DNA of 51,882 bases, from positions 1-51,882 of the forward strand of contig NZ_JYHV01000003.1 of NCBI RefSeq assembly GCF_000952685.1. Reading direction: 5' to 3'. Numbering within the stretch: position 1 is the stretch's first letter; every line of letters begins with the position of its first letter. This document shows positions 44,235 through 51,882 of the stretch, piece by piece. Below the pieces are notes generated by a model, which saw only the letters and a program-made list of their open reading frames with translations, ran no database searches and was not told where the DNA came from. Both the position numbers and the translations under genes were made by a program. Source of the DNA: Stutzerimonas stutzeri (lineage in GTDB: Bacteria > Pseudomonadota > Gammaproteobacteria > Pseudomonadales > Pseudomonadaceae).

Positions 44235-45686
44235 TCAGTTGAAAAGTCCGGTGAAAAGTCGGGTGGCCAGCAGCCCGGCAGCACTGTGGTGGCGGGAGGG
44301 GGCCAGCAAGGGCAGCAGATGGCGCATGCGCGCCTCGCGCGTTGGCAGCTGCGCCACTTGCTGTTCCAGCAACTGAGCCTCCTGATCGAAGTCGCTGACC
44401 GCCTGCCGTTGATCGTGCACCAGCGCAGGCTTGGCCGGCCGCTCGCTGGTGACGCGCCGACGGCCGCCGAACTGACCCTGGCGCTGTGCCAGTGACGGAT
44501 GCGGTTTGCCTTGGGTCGGAGTCTGCTCCGCCAGCCAGTCGCCGGCGATCCAGTCATGGAGCAATTGCTGTTCATGGGCGCTGAATACGCCGAACATCGG
44601 CGCCTGTTCGCCGGTGATCATCTGCCAGAAGCGGCTGTTCTGCGGATCTTCGTGGCGCTTGATCCAACCGCGACGCTGCAGGGTGTCGAGGAACTGCGGA
44701 ATCCGCTCCGGCTCGGCCAGCCACTGGTTCACCGTGTAGCCATCGAAGCGGCAGTAATCCGAATGCACGAACTGTCCGACGCCGGCCTTCTTTTCCAGCA
44801 CGCGCCGCACCTCCTGTTCGGGATCGAATCCGCCGATCACCGAGAGCGTGCTGGCGCCCAGGTCGTTGAGGCGATAGCCGTTGACGACCCGGCGATAGAA
44901 TTCCTGACTGTCGCCAACCTGCGGCCAGGCGGCCAGCAGACCCTGAATGGCCTTCTTCGCATGCCCGTTGTCGGCGTTGTCGACCGTCACGTGCAGGGTG
45001 AAATAGTAGGGGTCGATGCCCAGTTCGGTGAGCTCGTAGGAACTGATCAGCAGATGCAGCGGCAGCTGCTCGTAGCCCAGATTGAAGCCGATCACTTCGG
45101 GCAGAAACTGTTCGGCGTGCTCGGCCAGCGCCAGTTGAATCGCGCCCTGGACGAAGTTGTCGTCGCCGAGGTTCTGCCAATCGTCGCAGCCCTGGCTGGC
45201 GAGCAGCTTGCGATAGAGCACGACATGGTTCTTTTCCGGCAGCCCTTCGCCGAGCTCCTCGAGATAGGTCTGGATCAGCGCCGTGAATCGCGCATCGTCC
45301 CAGCGCTGCAGCAGGCCGTAGAGCCAGGCGCCGTCGACCAGTTTGGTCGGTGCCACGCCCTGCAGAAAATGTAGCGCATGGGCCTTGCTGGAGAAGTACC
45401 GGCGCGGTGCACCGGCGCGACGATCGTCAAGATAAGTCTGGTACTGGCCGCCGATTTTTGCCGTATGGCTCTCCAGCCATTCGCCCAGCCCCGCCGGGTC
45501 TGGTGGCAAGTCGCAGGGCAGGGAGGCCGCGGCATCCAGCTGGGCGTTGAGGTATTGCGCGGCGTTGGCACGGACGCTGTCGTTGTCGGGCGCGTCGAGC
45601 AGGGCGAAATAAAGCGTCTTGGACGGCGTCGCCGTTTCGGGGGCAACAGGGATAGCGTCTACGGGCAGGCTTCGAGTCAATTGCAT
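44235..45686 (-). CDS. Haem-oxygenase-like (HDO) iron-containing redox enzyme
   Basis: A 483-residue protein of the iron-containing redox enzyme family (haem-oxygenase-like fold). Candidate metal ligands appear in order: Glu and His in YLEELGEGLPEKNHVV (141-156), Glu in SYELTELGIDPYYFTLHVT (216-234), and Asp/His in VDNADNGHAKKA (235-246), the spacing expected for diiron oxidases of this fold. An extra C-terminal region (about 320-483), part of it with a winged-helix-like look, is not explained. The ATG at 45686 is preferred over a frame start at 45797. Followed by the NPPY methyltransferase. Known relatives cleave or oxidise fatty acids and amino acids, but the reaction here is unknown. Confidence 0.75.
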   Translation of the reverse strand: MQLTRSLPVDAIPVAPETATPSKTLYFALLDAPDNDSVRANAAQYLNAQLDAAASLPCDLPPDPAGLGEWLESHTAKIGGQYQTYLDDRRAGAPRRYFSSKAHALHFLQGVAPTKLVDGAWLYGLLQRWDDARFTALIQTYLEELGEGLPEKNHVVLYRKLLASQGCDDWQNLGDDNFVQGAIQLALAEHAEQFLPEVIGFNLGYEQLPLHLLISSYELTELGIDPYYFTLHVTVDNADNGHAKKAIQGLLAAWPQVGDSQEFYRRVVNGYRLNDLGASTLSVIGGFDPEQEVRRVLEKKAGVGQFVHSDYCRFDGYTVNQWLAEPERIPQFLDTLQRRGWIKRHEDPQNSRFWQMITGEQAPMFGVFSAHEQQLLHDWIAGDWLAEQTPTQGKPHPSLAQRQGQFGGRRRVTSERPAKPALVHDQRQAVSDFDQEAQLLEQQVAQLPTREARMRHLLPLLAPSRHHSAAGLLATRLFTGLFN

Positions 45687-45876
45687 AGCTTCACACGGCG
45701 GCAGTTGGGGAAGACCCCAGATGGTTTTTTGGCCGCTGCCCAGCGGGATAAGTTCAGCAAGTCTGCCGAATGGCCGGTCGTCCTGCCGGGCGGTCACGGT
45801 GCAACTTCCGGTGCCGATCGTCTTCCTAATTACGGAGGCACCGAGCGTGTCCGACGATCAATCAGACGGAGGTCCC

Positions 45877-46095
45877 ATGAACCCATCCGAACGCGGCAAG
45901 GAAAATCCCGATCCTCTCGAAGACCGTAACGAAAAGCGCGGTGATCAGGCGCGCAGTCCGCGCAACGGCGAAGTGGCCGGCGGCGATCGCGACGATGTGC
46001 CGGGCGGTGCCTACAACGTCCCGCCGAGCATGGCGGACGAGGTCAGCGAAGAGGACGCATTGAAGCGTCGCAAGCCGCATAACCCCGAGCGCTAG
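45877..46095 (+). CDS. Small, highly charged hydrophilic protein
   Basis: A 72-residue protein (MNPSERGKENPDPLEDRNEK) with no hydrophobic segment, probably intrinsically disordered, ending EEDALKRRKPHNPER. GGAGG 5 bases before the ATG supports translation. It is divergent from the HDO gene (45686). It resembles short stress-associated proteins in composition only; no family recognised. Confidence 0.65.
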   Translation: MNPSERGKENPDPLEDRNEKRGDQARSPRNGEVAGGDRDDVPGGAYNVPPSMADEVSEEDALKRRKPHNPER

Positions 46096-46263
46096 CCGTC
46101 TTGCGCGGCGCGGGGTCGCTCGGCCGGCCGGGAAATATTTCCAGCGCGCCTTAATTTCCGGCGCGTTCGGGTCGCCTGCTGCCTTTAAGCACACCGCCGC
46201 TGCGGCCGGGACGACGCTCTCGGTCACGGGCTGCGGTCGAACAAAGGACTGCAGAGCCTCGCC

Positions 46264-46596
46264 ATGCGACAACATAGCCGCCTTACCTTCCGCCATCTCA
46301 GCCGTATCCAGGTGACCAACCGTCTCAGCGGCGAGCCCATGGGCTATGTCGGCGATCTGTCCATCGCCGGCCTTCGGTTGGTCGCCAGACAGCCGCTGTC
46401 CATCGGTGGCTGCTACGAGATGTGCCTGCACGTACCGGATCACGGCGAGCGTTTGCGCGAGGTCGAGGTGGTGGTGATCTGCCAGTGGGTGCGCAAGGAC
46501 TCGCGTCGCGATTCGTTCGAAATGGGCTTTGCCCTCGACCGGCCCTGTCCGCCATTCGTGCAGATGGTCGCCCAGCTGCTGCCCCGGCGGCGCTGA
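46264..46596 (+). CDS. PilZ domain protein
   Basis: A 110-residue single-domain PilZ protein. The c-di-GMP-binding motifs are visible: RQHSR (RxxxR, residues 2-6) and DLSIAG (DxSxxG, near 31-36), with a following beta barrel (CYEMCLHVP, VVVICQWV, FEMGFAL). It likely binds c-di-GMP and acts on motility or surface attachment. Its position 1.2 kb from flhA may be relevant. Confidence 0.85.
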   Translation: MRQHSRLTFRHLSRIQVTNRLSGEPMGYVGDLSIAGLRLVARQPLSIGGCYEMCLHVPDHGERLREVEVVVICQWVRKDSRRDSFEMGFALDRPCPPFVQMVAQLLPRRR

Positions 46597-46727
46597 CGAG
46601 CGGCCTGCTCAATGCCGGATCGTAACGAACTCTGATTGGCAGCTTCTGTCGCAACTCCTTGCGGCGGCCTCTTTGCTGTGGCCGGTAACCGTGGTCTTCA
46701 ACCCACCGCACGCGAGAGGAGACGAAC

Positions 46728-47417
46728 ATGGCTTCACAATGGATCGATATTCCCGCTCAGGACGGAACCTTCAAGGGCTACCTGTCCCTTCCCCCTACCG
46801 GCGCCGGGCCTGGCCTGCTGCTGATTCAAGAAATCTTCGGCGTCAACGCTCATATCCAGGCCGTGGCCGACCAGTACGCCCGCGATGGCTACGTGGTGCT
46901 GGCGCCGGACCTGTTCTGGCGCAGTCAACCAGGCATCCAGTTGGGCTACACCGAGCAGGACTGGAAGCGTGCGTTCGAGCTGATGAAGCAACTCGATTTC
47001 GACTTGGCCATCGACGACCTGCGGCGCAGCGTCGAAACGCTGCGTCAGTGCGACGAATGCAGCGGCGAAGTGGCGTCGATCGGCTACTGCATGGGCGGCT
47101 TGCTGTCGTTTCTCTGTGCCGCGAATGCCGGGGTCGACGCCGCGATCTGCTATTACCCCGGCGGTATTGAAAACCGGCTGGCCCAGGCCGAGAAGATCCG
47201 TTGCCCGACGCTGTTCCACTTCGCTGAGAAGGACCATTACATCTCTGCCGATGCGGTAGCCGCGGTGCGTCAGGCGATGGCTGGCAAATCGGCGCAGATC
47301 GAAACCTATGCCGGTGTCGATCATGGTTTCAACTGTTGGGAACGGCCGATGTACAACCAGACCGCCGCCGCGCTGGCGCACGGGCGGTCGTTGATGTTTC
47401 TGGCCAATACGCTCTAA
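46728..47417 (+). CDS. Dienelactone hydrolase family protein
   Basis: Alpha/beta hydrolase, 229 residues, of the dienelactone hydrolase family. Nucleophile Cys in GYCMGG (about residue 123), Asp in the AEKDHY segment and His in VDHGFN (about 204) form the expected Cys-Asp-His triad. The N-terminal IQEIFGVNAHIQAVADQYA matches the family. Substrate unknown; convergent with flhA. Confidence 0.9.
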   Translation: MASQWIDIPAQDGTFKGYLSLPPTGAGPGLLLIQEIFGVNAHIQAVADQYARDGYVVLAPDLFWRSQPGIQLGYTEQDWKRAFELMKQLDFDLAIDDLRRSVETLRQCDECSGEVASIGYCMGGLLSFLCAANAGVDAAICYYPGGIENRLAQAEKIRCPTLFHFAEKDHYISADAVAAVRQAMAGKSAQIETYAGVDHGFNCWERPMYNQTAAALAHGRSLMFLANTL

Positions 47418-47430
47418 TCACGCCGGTCAT

Positions 47431-47476
47431 CGCTCGGTCGCGCCCGACGCGATCGGGCGAGTGGCTCAACCGAGCG
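47431..47476. other. Nested stem-loop at the flhA 3' end
   Basis: CGCTCGGT (47431-47438) pairs with ACCGAGCG (47469-47476), and inside it CGCCCGA pairs with TCGGGCG (47441-47459). It spans the flhA stop codon and could terminate or stabilise both convergent transcripts, but has no T tract. Confidence 0.5.
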
Positions 47477-49562
47477 TGCCGAGAATGTTCACCCCGACGC
47501 GATCGGGTATCTCGTTCTGCGACAGCACGTGCAGGCCCGGGCTGAAGACCCGTGCGTAGCGCGAAAGCAGTGGACGCAGCTGCGGCATCACGGTGAGGAT
47601 CGGCGGGTGGCCATCCTTGCGCAGCTTCTCCTTCACCACCGGCATGCTGTTCTGCAGCTGGTTGAGCAGGCTCGGCTCCACCGGAATGTTGTCCAGGCTC
47701 ACCTGGCCGGCCTGCTGGGCGATGGCCAGGGCATTGAGCAGCGTGTTTTCCAGCGCGTTTTCCAGCACGAACACCGCCAGTTCGCGGCGATCACCGGCGA
47801 TCATCGAAACGATGCTGCGGCGCAGCGCGTAGCGCACGTCGGCAGCCAGCAGCACTGGGTCCTTGGTGGTTTCGCTGCATTCGAGCAGGGTACTGGCGAT
47901 GGTCTCGATGTCGCGCAGTGGCACCTCTTCCTGCAACAACTGGCGGTAGACGCGCATCTGCTGGGTATAGGTCAGTGCCGCCTTGAGGCTTTCAGCGAGC
48001 TTCGGTGCCTGTAGGGTCAGGCGCTGCATGAGGTGCTCGACATCGTCATGCTTGAACAGGTCCGGCAGATGCTCGCGCACCACCTTGTTCAGGTGCGTGG
48101 CGACCACGCTGGCGCAGTCGATCACCTGATAGCCGAGATTCAGCGCGCGTGATTTGTCCGATGGCTGAATCCACACCACCTGCATGCGGTAGGCCGGGTC
48201 GGTGCCGAGGATGCCGTCGATCTCGCCGTACAGTTCCGGCGAGGGGATCGCCATCAGGCGGTCGGCATGCAACTCGGCGCCGTCGATCTTCTCGCCGTTG
48301 ATGTAGATGTCGTATTGCGAGGCTTTGAGCCGCAAGCTGTCACGGATCTGCACTTCCGGCAGCAGAAAGCCTAGATGCTCGGACAGGGTTTGGCGCACAC
48401 CGCGCACCCGCGCCGGCAATGGCGCCCCGGAGGCTTCGTTGACCAGCCCGACCAGCTTGTAGCCCAGCGAAATGGACAGCCGCTCGACCAGCGGGATGTC
48501 TTCCCAGGCTAGCGATTGGGCCTTTTCCTTGTCCATCGCCTGCCCGATGGCCTGGATTTCCTTGAGATCGGCGCCAGCGGCCGGTGGCTCATGCAGTGAT
48601 ACCCGCCAGCCGATGAAGCCAATCAGCGCGGCGAAGCCGATGAATGCCAGGTGCGGCATGCCCGGTACCAGGCCGAGCACGAAGAGGATGCCAGCCACGG
48701 TGTACAGCGAAGCCGGGTTGGCCAGCAGCTGGCGCTGAACCTGGCTGGTGATGTCGCTGGATTCGTTGATCCGCGTGACGATGATCGCCGCCGCGGTGGA
48801 CAGCAGCAGCGCCGGAATCTGCGCGACCAGGCCGTCACCGATGGTGAGCAGGGCGTACTGCTTGAAGGCTTCGCCGGCTGCCAGGTCGTGGACGAACACG
48901 CCGATGGCAAAGCCGCCGAAGAGGTTGATCAAGAGGATCAGGATGCCGGCGATGGCGTCGCCGCGAACGAACTTCGAGGCGCCGTCCATCGCGCCGTAGA
49001 AGTCGGCTTCCTTGGCCACTTCCTGGCGCCGTGCCTTGGCTTCTTCGTTGTTCACCAGGCCCGCGTTGAGGTCAGCGTCGATGGCCATCTGCTTGCCGGG
49101 CAGGGCGTCCAGGGTGAAGCGCGCGGTTACTTCCGAGATCCGCTCACCGCCCTTGGTGATCACGATGAAGTTGATGATCATCAGGATGATGAACACCACC
49201 AGGCCGACGATGAAGTTGCCGCCGATCACCACCTCACCGAAGGCTTCGATCACCTTGCCCGCGGCGCCCGTGCCAGTATGACCTTCGAGCAGCACCACCC
49301 GTGTGGAGGCGACGTTGAGCGTCAGGCGCATTAGCGTGGTGATCAGGATTACCGTCGGGAACAGTGAGAAATCCAGCGGACTTTTCGACGACACGCTGAC
49401 CAGCAACACCAGAATCGACATGGCGATGTTGAAGGTGAACAGCACGTCCAGCAGCTGCGGCGGCAGCGGCAGAATGATCATCGCCAGAATCGACAGGATG
49501 ATCAGCGGGATCCCAATCCTTCCGCTGCTGAAGGTCGGCGTCAGTTTCTGAATCAGGCTCAT
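47466..49562 (-). CDS. flhA: Flagellar export-gate protein FlhA
   Basis: Main export-gate subunit, 698 residues. About eight membrane helices in the first 320 residues with the FHIPEP family segment (NVASTRVVLLEGHTG, KQMAIDADLNAGLVNNEEA) and a large cytoplasmic domain from about 330. Its ATG overlaps flhB by 4 bases. It ends convergent with the hydrolase gene. In the main Pseudomonas flagellar cluster, flhA is followed by flhF, fleN and fliA; none is here. This suggests a second flagellar system. Confidence 0.95.
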   Translation of the reverse strand: MSLIQKLTPTFSSGRIGIPLIILSILAMIILPLPPQLLDVLFTFNIAMSILVLLVSVSSKSPLDFSLFPTVILITTLMRLTLNVASTRVVLLEGHTGTGAAGKVIEAFGEVVIGGNFIVGLVVFIILMIINFIVITKGGERISEVTARFTLDALPGKQMAIDADLNAGLVNNEEAKARRQEVAKEADFYGAMDGASKFVRGDAIAGILILLINLFGGFAIGVFVHDLAAGEAFKQYALLTIGDGLVAQIPALLLSTAAAIIVTRINESSDITSQVQRQLLANPASLYTVAGILFVLGLVPGMPHLAFIGFAALIGFIGWRVSLHEPPAAGADLKEIQAIGQAMDKEKAQSLAWEDIPLVERLSISLGYKLVGLVNEASGAPLPARVRGVRQTLSEHLGFLLPEVQIRDSLRLKASQYDIYINGEKIDGAELHADRLMAIPSPELYGEIDGILGTDPAYRMQVVWIQPSDKSRALNLGYQVIDCASVVATHLNKVVREHLPDLFKHDDVEHLMQRLTLQAPKLAESLKAALTYTQQMRVYRQLLQEEVPLRDIETIASTLLECSETTKDPVLLAADVRYALRRSIVSMIAGDRRELAVFVLENALENTLLNALAIAQQAGQVSLDNIPVEPSLLNQLQNSMPVVKEKLRKDGHPPILTVMPQLRPLLSRYARVFSPGLHVLSQNEIPDRVGVNILGTLG

Positions 49563-50698
49563 GCTCGGGCTCGGTTGAACAGTTCTTCGGGAATGTGGAT
49601 GTCGCTGGCCAGCTTCGGCTTGCTCCGCCGGCCCTGTTTCCAGGCCTTGAGCTGGAGAATGTAGGTCAGCACATGGGCGACCGCGGTGTAGAGCGGCGCC
49701 GGAATCTGCTGGTTGACCTGGGTACTGAAGTAGATGGCCCGCGCCAGCGGCGGCAGCTCGACCACTTCCAGCCCGTTGGCCTGCGCCAGCTTGCGGATGT
49801 ACAGCGCGGTTTCATCCACACCGCGCGCGATGACGAAGGGTGTTTCGGCCTTCTTCGGGTCGTACTTGAGCGCCACGGCGTAGTGGGTCGGGTTGACGAT
49901 CACCACATCGGCATCCTTGATCACCCGGCTGATCTGCCGTTGGGCCAGCTGGCGCTGCAGCTGCTTGATCCGCGCCTTCACTTCCGGCCGGCCTTCCTGG
50001 TTCTTGTGCTCTTCCTTGCGCTCCTGCTTGGTCATGCGCATCTTTTTCAGAAAGAAGAAGCGCTGCAGCGGGATATCGATGAACGAGAACAGCACGAACA
50101 CCAGCAGCAGCGAAATCGCCAGATCGAAGGTCAGCGAAAAGGCACTGCTGATGGCATTGGTGATGTCGCTGCGCTGCAGGGCGATCAGCTTGGGCGCGGC
50201 GTAGTACAGCTGGCCGGCGGCGATGCCCAGCAGCGCGGTGATCTTGAGCAGCGACTTGAGCAGCTCGGTCCAGTTCTGCGCACCCACCATCCGTCCCAGG
50301 CCGGTAATGGGGTTGAGCTTGCTGAATTTGGGTGCGAAGTTTTTTGAGGCGAAGACCCAGCCACCCGGCACCAGGGCGAAGGCGATGACCAGAATCGGCG
50401 TGATCAGCAGCGGCAGCAACACGCTGATGAACACCAGCAGGTTGTGGGTGAGGATCAGCTGCAGATCATCGACGGTGATTTCGCTCTTGTGAAAGTCGAT
50501 GTACGAGTAGCTGAACGTCTGCTGCAGGCCATCGAAAAAGAAGCCGAAGCTGAATTTGAGTACCAGCAACGTGGCCAGCAGCGAGACGGTGGTAGCGACG
50601 TCCTTGGAGCGGGTGACTTGGCCATCGTCGCGACTCTTCTTGAGTTTCTGCTCGGAGGCCTCTTCGGTTTTTTCCTGGCTGCTGTTCTGCTCAGACAT
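49559..50698 (-). CDS. flhB: Flagellar export specificity switch protein FlhB
   Basis: Export apparatus protein, 379 residues. Four membrane helices (about 34-55, 85-112, 150-167, 186-208) and the autocleavage site NPTH at 269-272, exactly the E. coli position. N-terminal SQEKTEEASEQKLKKSRDDGQV matches the family. It controls the switch from rod/hook to filament export. It overlaps fliR by 8 bases and flhA by 4. Confidence 0.95.
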   Translation of the reverse strand: MSEQNSSQEKTEEASEQKLKKSRDDGQVTRSKDVATTVSLLATLLVLKFSFGFFFDGLQQTFSYSYIDFHKSEITVDDLQLILTHNLLVFISVLLPLLITPILVIAFALVPGGWVFASKNFAPKFSKLNPITGLGRMVGAQNWTELLKSLLKITALLGIAAGQLYYAAPKLIALQRSDITNAISSAFSLTFDLAISLLLVFVLFSFIDIPLQRFFFLKKMRMTKQERKEEHKNQEGRPEVKARIKQLQRQLAQRQISRVIKDADVVIVNPTHYAVALKYDPKKAETPFVIARGVDETALYIRKLAQANGLEVVELPPLARAIYFSTQVNQQIPAPLYTAVAHVLTYILQLKAWKQGRRSKPKLASDIHIPEELFNRARA

Positions 50699-51488
50699 TG
50701 CGGCCGCTCCGCAGAATCTCGCCGATGTTGCCCAGCAGCTCGCGGGTCAGGTGCAGGTAGGCTTCCGACAGGTTGGGGAGCGTTAGGAAGATCAATACCA
50801 ATCCGGCGATGATCGCCATGGGAAAGCCCAGGGAAAACAGGTTCATCGCCGGCGAGATGCGGTTGAGCAGGCCGAAGCAGAACTGAACCAGGGTCATGCA
50901 GAAGACGATCGGCAGGGCGATCAGCAACGCGGCGGAAATCACCCAGCTCAGCGATAGGGCGATGGTCTGCAGGCCGTCGAAGTGAATGCCGCTGCCGACC
51001 GGCCAGAAAATGAAGCTCTGGTAGATGATGGTGACGATCACCAGGTGGCCGTCAGTGGCGAAGAACAGCAGCGCCAGCAGGATGAAATACAGCTGATAGA
51101 TGATCGACGCCGACGACACTCCGTTCATGGGGTCGTTGAACACCGCCATGGACAGACCCAGCTGGGTCGAGACGATATCGCCGATCAGGGTGAACACGGT
51201 GAACACCAGCATCAGCGCCACGCCCAGCAGCAGGCCCATGGCGATCTGCTCCAAAGCGGTGAGAATGCCCTTCATGGATAGCGGGTCGATGGGCGCCGTG
51301 GCTGGAAGCGCGGCGGTGAGCACCACGGTCAGGGCAATCGCCAGCAGCACGCGAACCCGCACGCTGAGAGACTTGTGGCTGAACATCGGCGCCAGGCTGA
51401 ACACGGCCATGATCCGGCAGAACGGCCACCAGTAGCCCAGCAACGATTGCAGGTATTGACCGACCTGCATGATGGGTTCGTTGCCCAC
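50691..51488 (-). CDS. fliR: Flagellar export-gate protein FliR
   Basis: Membrane component of the export gate with about six hydrophobic segments, 265 residues from the GTG at 51488 or 259 from ATG 51470 (MQVGQYLQSLLGYW), which fits the family length better. Neither start has a strong Shine-Dalgarno; GTG 51488 is 2 bases after the fliQ stop, so coupling is likely. The RIMAVFSLAPMFSHKSLSVRV segment is typical. Confidence 0.93.
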   Translation of the reverse strand: MGNEPIMQVGQYLQSLLGYWWPFCRIMAVFSLAPMFSHKSLSVRVRVLLAIALTVVLTAALPATAPIDPLSMKGILTALEQIAMGLLLGVALMLVFTVFTLIGDIVSTQLGLSMAVFNDPMNGVSSASIIYQLYFILLALLFFATDGHLVIVTIIYQSFIFWPVGSGIHFDGLQTIALSLSWVISAALLIALPIVFCMTLVQFCFGLLNRISPAMNLFSLGFPMAIIAGLVLIFLTLPNLSEAYLHLTRELLGNIGEILRSGRNV

Positions 51489-51490
51489 GG

Positions 51491-51763
51491 CTAACCGACC
51501 AGCCGCCCGGCTTGGGTGAAGGTTTCGATGAATAGATCGCTGAAGGTGCGCAGAATCCAGTGGCCGGCGAACACCAGCATGCCGAGGGTGATCAGCAGGC
51601 GTGGCAGGAAGCTCAGCATTTGTTCGTTGATCTGGGTGGCCGCCTGGAAAATGCTGATCAGCAGGCCGCCGAGCAGGCTCGGCACCACCAGCACGCAGAC
51701 CACCAGGACGATGACGTGGATGGCGTTGGAGATGATGTTGACGGCGGTGTCGGGGGTTAGCAT
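51491..51763 (-). CDS. fliQ: Flagellar export-gate protein FliQ
   Basis: Two-helix export-gate protein, 90 residues (MLTPDTAVNIISNAIHVIV, family length about 89). AAGGTG lies 7 bases before the ATG at 51763; the frame extends to 51805 only through repeat sequence. fliP is not seen upstream within the window because a REP-like element begins 20 bases before the ATG. Confidence 0.94.
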   Translation of the reverse strand: MLTPDTAVNIISNAIHVIVLVVCVLVVPSLLGGLLISIFQAATQINEQMLSFLPRLLITLGMLVFAGHWILRTFSDLFIETFTQAGRLVG

Positions 51764-51782
51764 GGGAGCACCTTCGCTTTTC

Positions 51783-51882
51783 GTGGGAGCGGCCTTAGCC
51801 GCCAAGCTTTTAGGCTCTGGGTTCGTGTGGTTACAGCCGTTGGCCGGGTTGGCTGAGGCAGTGGTTTCGCCCTGCTGGGCGA
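51783..51882 (+). repeat. Composite REP-like element, copy 2 (cut by window edge)
   Basis: GTGGGAGCGGCCTTAGCCGC (hairpin A, GCGGC/GCCGC at 51789-51802), about 60 variable bases, then GGTTTCGCCCTGCTGGGCGA (hairpin B, stem starting 51863) reaching the window end. Same order and the same 80-base spacing as copy 1 but on the opposite strand. It lies directly upstream of fliQ. Confidence 0.75.

Overview
The window is about 52 kb of GC-rich, densely coded chromosome from a Pseudomonas-type gammaproteobacterium. Gene order and repeat families point to the Pseudomonas stutzeri (Stutzerimonas) group. From 0.7 to 18.6 kb the order metNIQ, znuABC-zur, nrdJab, thrB, DUF2782, polA, ersA is, from memory, the order near PA5492-PA5505 in P. 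aeruginosa PAO1, with katE, a YgjP-like metallopeptidase and ppnN as local insertions. No tRNA, rRNA, prophage, transposase or CRISPR array was seen.

Layout. 0-0.6 kb: a truncated lipoprotein gene and an unrecognised short reading frame. 0.7-3.2 kb: methionine ABC importer operon metN-metI-metQ (minus). 3.5-5.7 kb: large-subunit catalase katE. 5.8-6.3 kb: YgjP-like metallopeptidase. 6.3-9.5 kb: zinc uptake (zur-znuC-znuB facing znuA across a short Zur-type operator). 9.6-12.5 kb: split B12-dependent ribonucleotide reductase nrdJa/nrdJb. 12.6-15.6 kb: ppnN, thrB and a DUF2782 gene (minus). 15.7-18.4 kb: polA, followed by a strong candidate for the small RNA ErsA with an AlgU-type promoter and a textbook terminator. 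18.7-22.5 kb: a large periplasmic DUF4105 (Lnb-like) protein preceded by three tandem secreted DUF2388 paralogues, a DUF1127 gene with a palindrome-rich upstream region, and an ABM-domain monooxygenase. 22.7-26.2 kb: mdaB and the three-gene transhydrogenase pntAA-pntAB-pntB. 26.7-34.3 kb: type II secretion operon gspE-M (xcpR-Z) without gspC or gspD. 34.4-38.8 kb: a YbaK/HDOD protein and the oxyR-recG operon. 39.0-43.2 kb: an SDR-type epimerase, a formaldehyde-dehydrogenase-like zinc enzyme with a small membrane partner, and an AEC transporter. 43.3-45.7 kb: a two-gene unit of a haem-oxygenase-like metal oxidase and an NPPY methyltransferase. 45.9-47.4 kb: a small hydrophilic protein, a PilZ protein and a dienelactone hydrolase. 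47.5-51.8 kb: flagellar export-gate genes fliQ-fliR-flhB-flhA in an overlapping order more typical of secondary (lateral) flagella than of the main Pseudomonas flagellum.

Common themes are metal and nutrient import (Met, Zn), oxidative and redox balance (KatE, OxyR, MdaB, Pnt, NrdJ), envelope and secretion functions (T2SS, DUF4105/DUF2388, ErsA) and motility or c-di-GMP output (flagellar gate, PilZ). The least explained parts are the DUF2388/DUF4105 locus, the diiron-oxidase/methyltransferase pair, a composite two-hairpin repeat present in two inverted copies about 10 kb apart, and the palindrome cluster upstream of the DUF1127 gene. All functional calls rest on motifs and remembered family features; no database search was possible.
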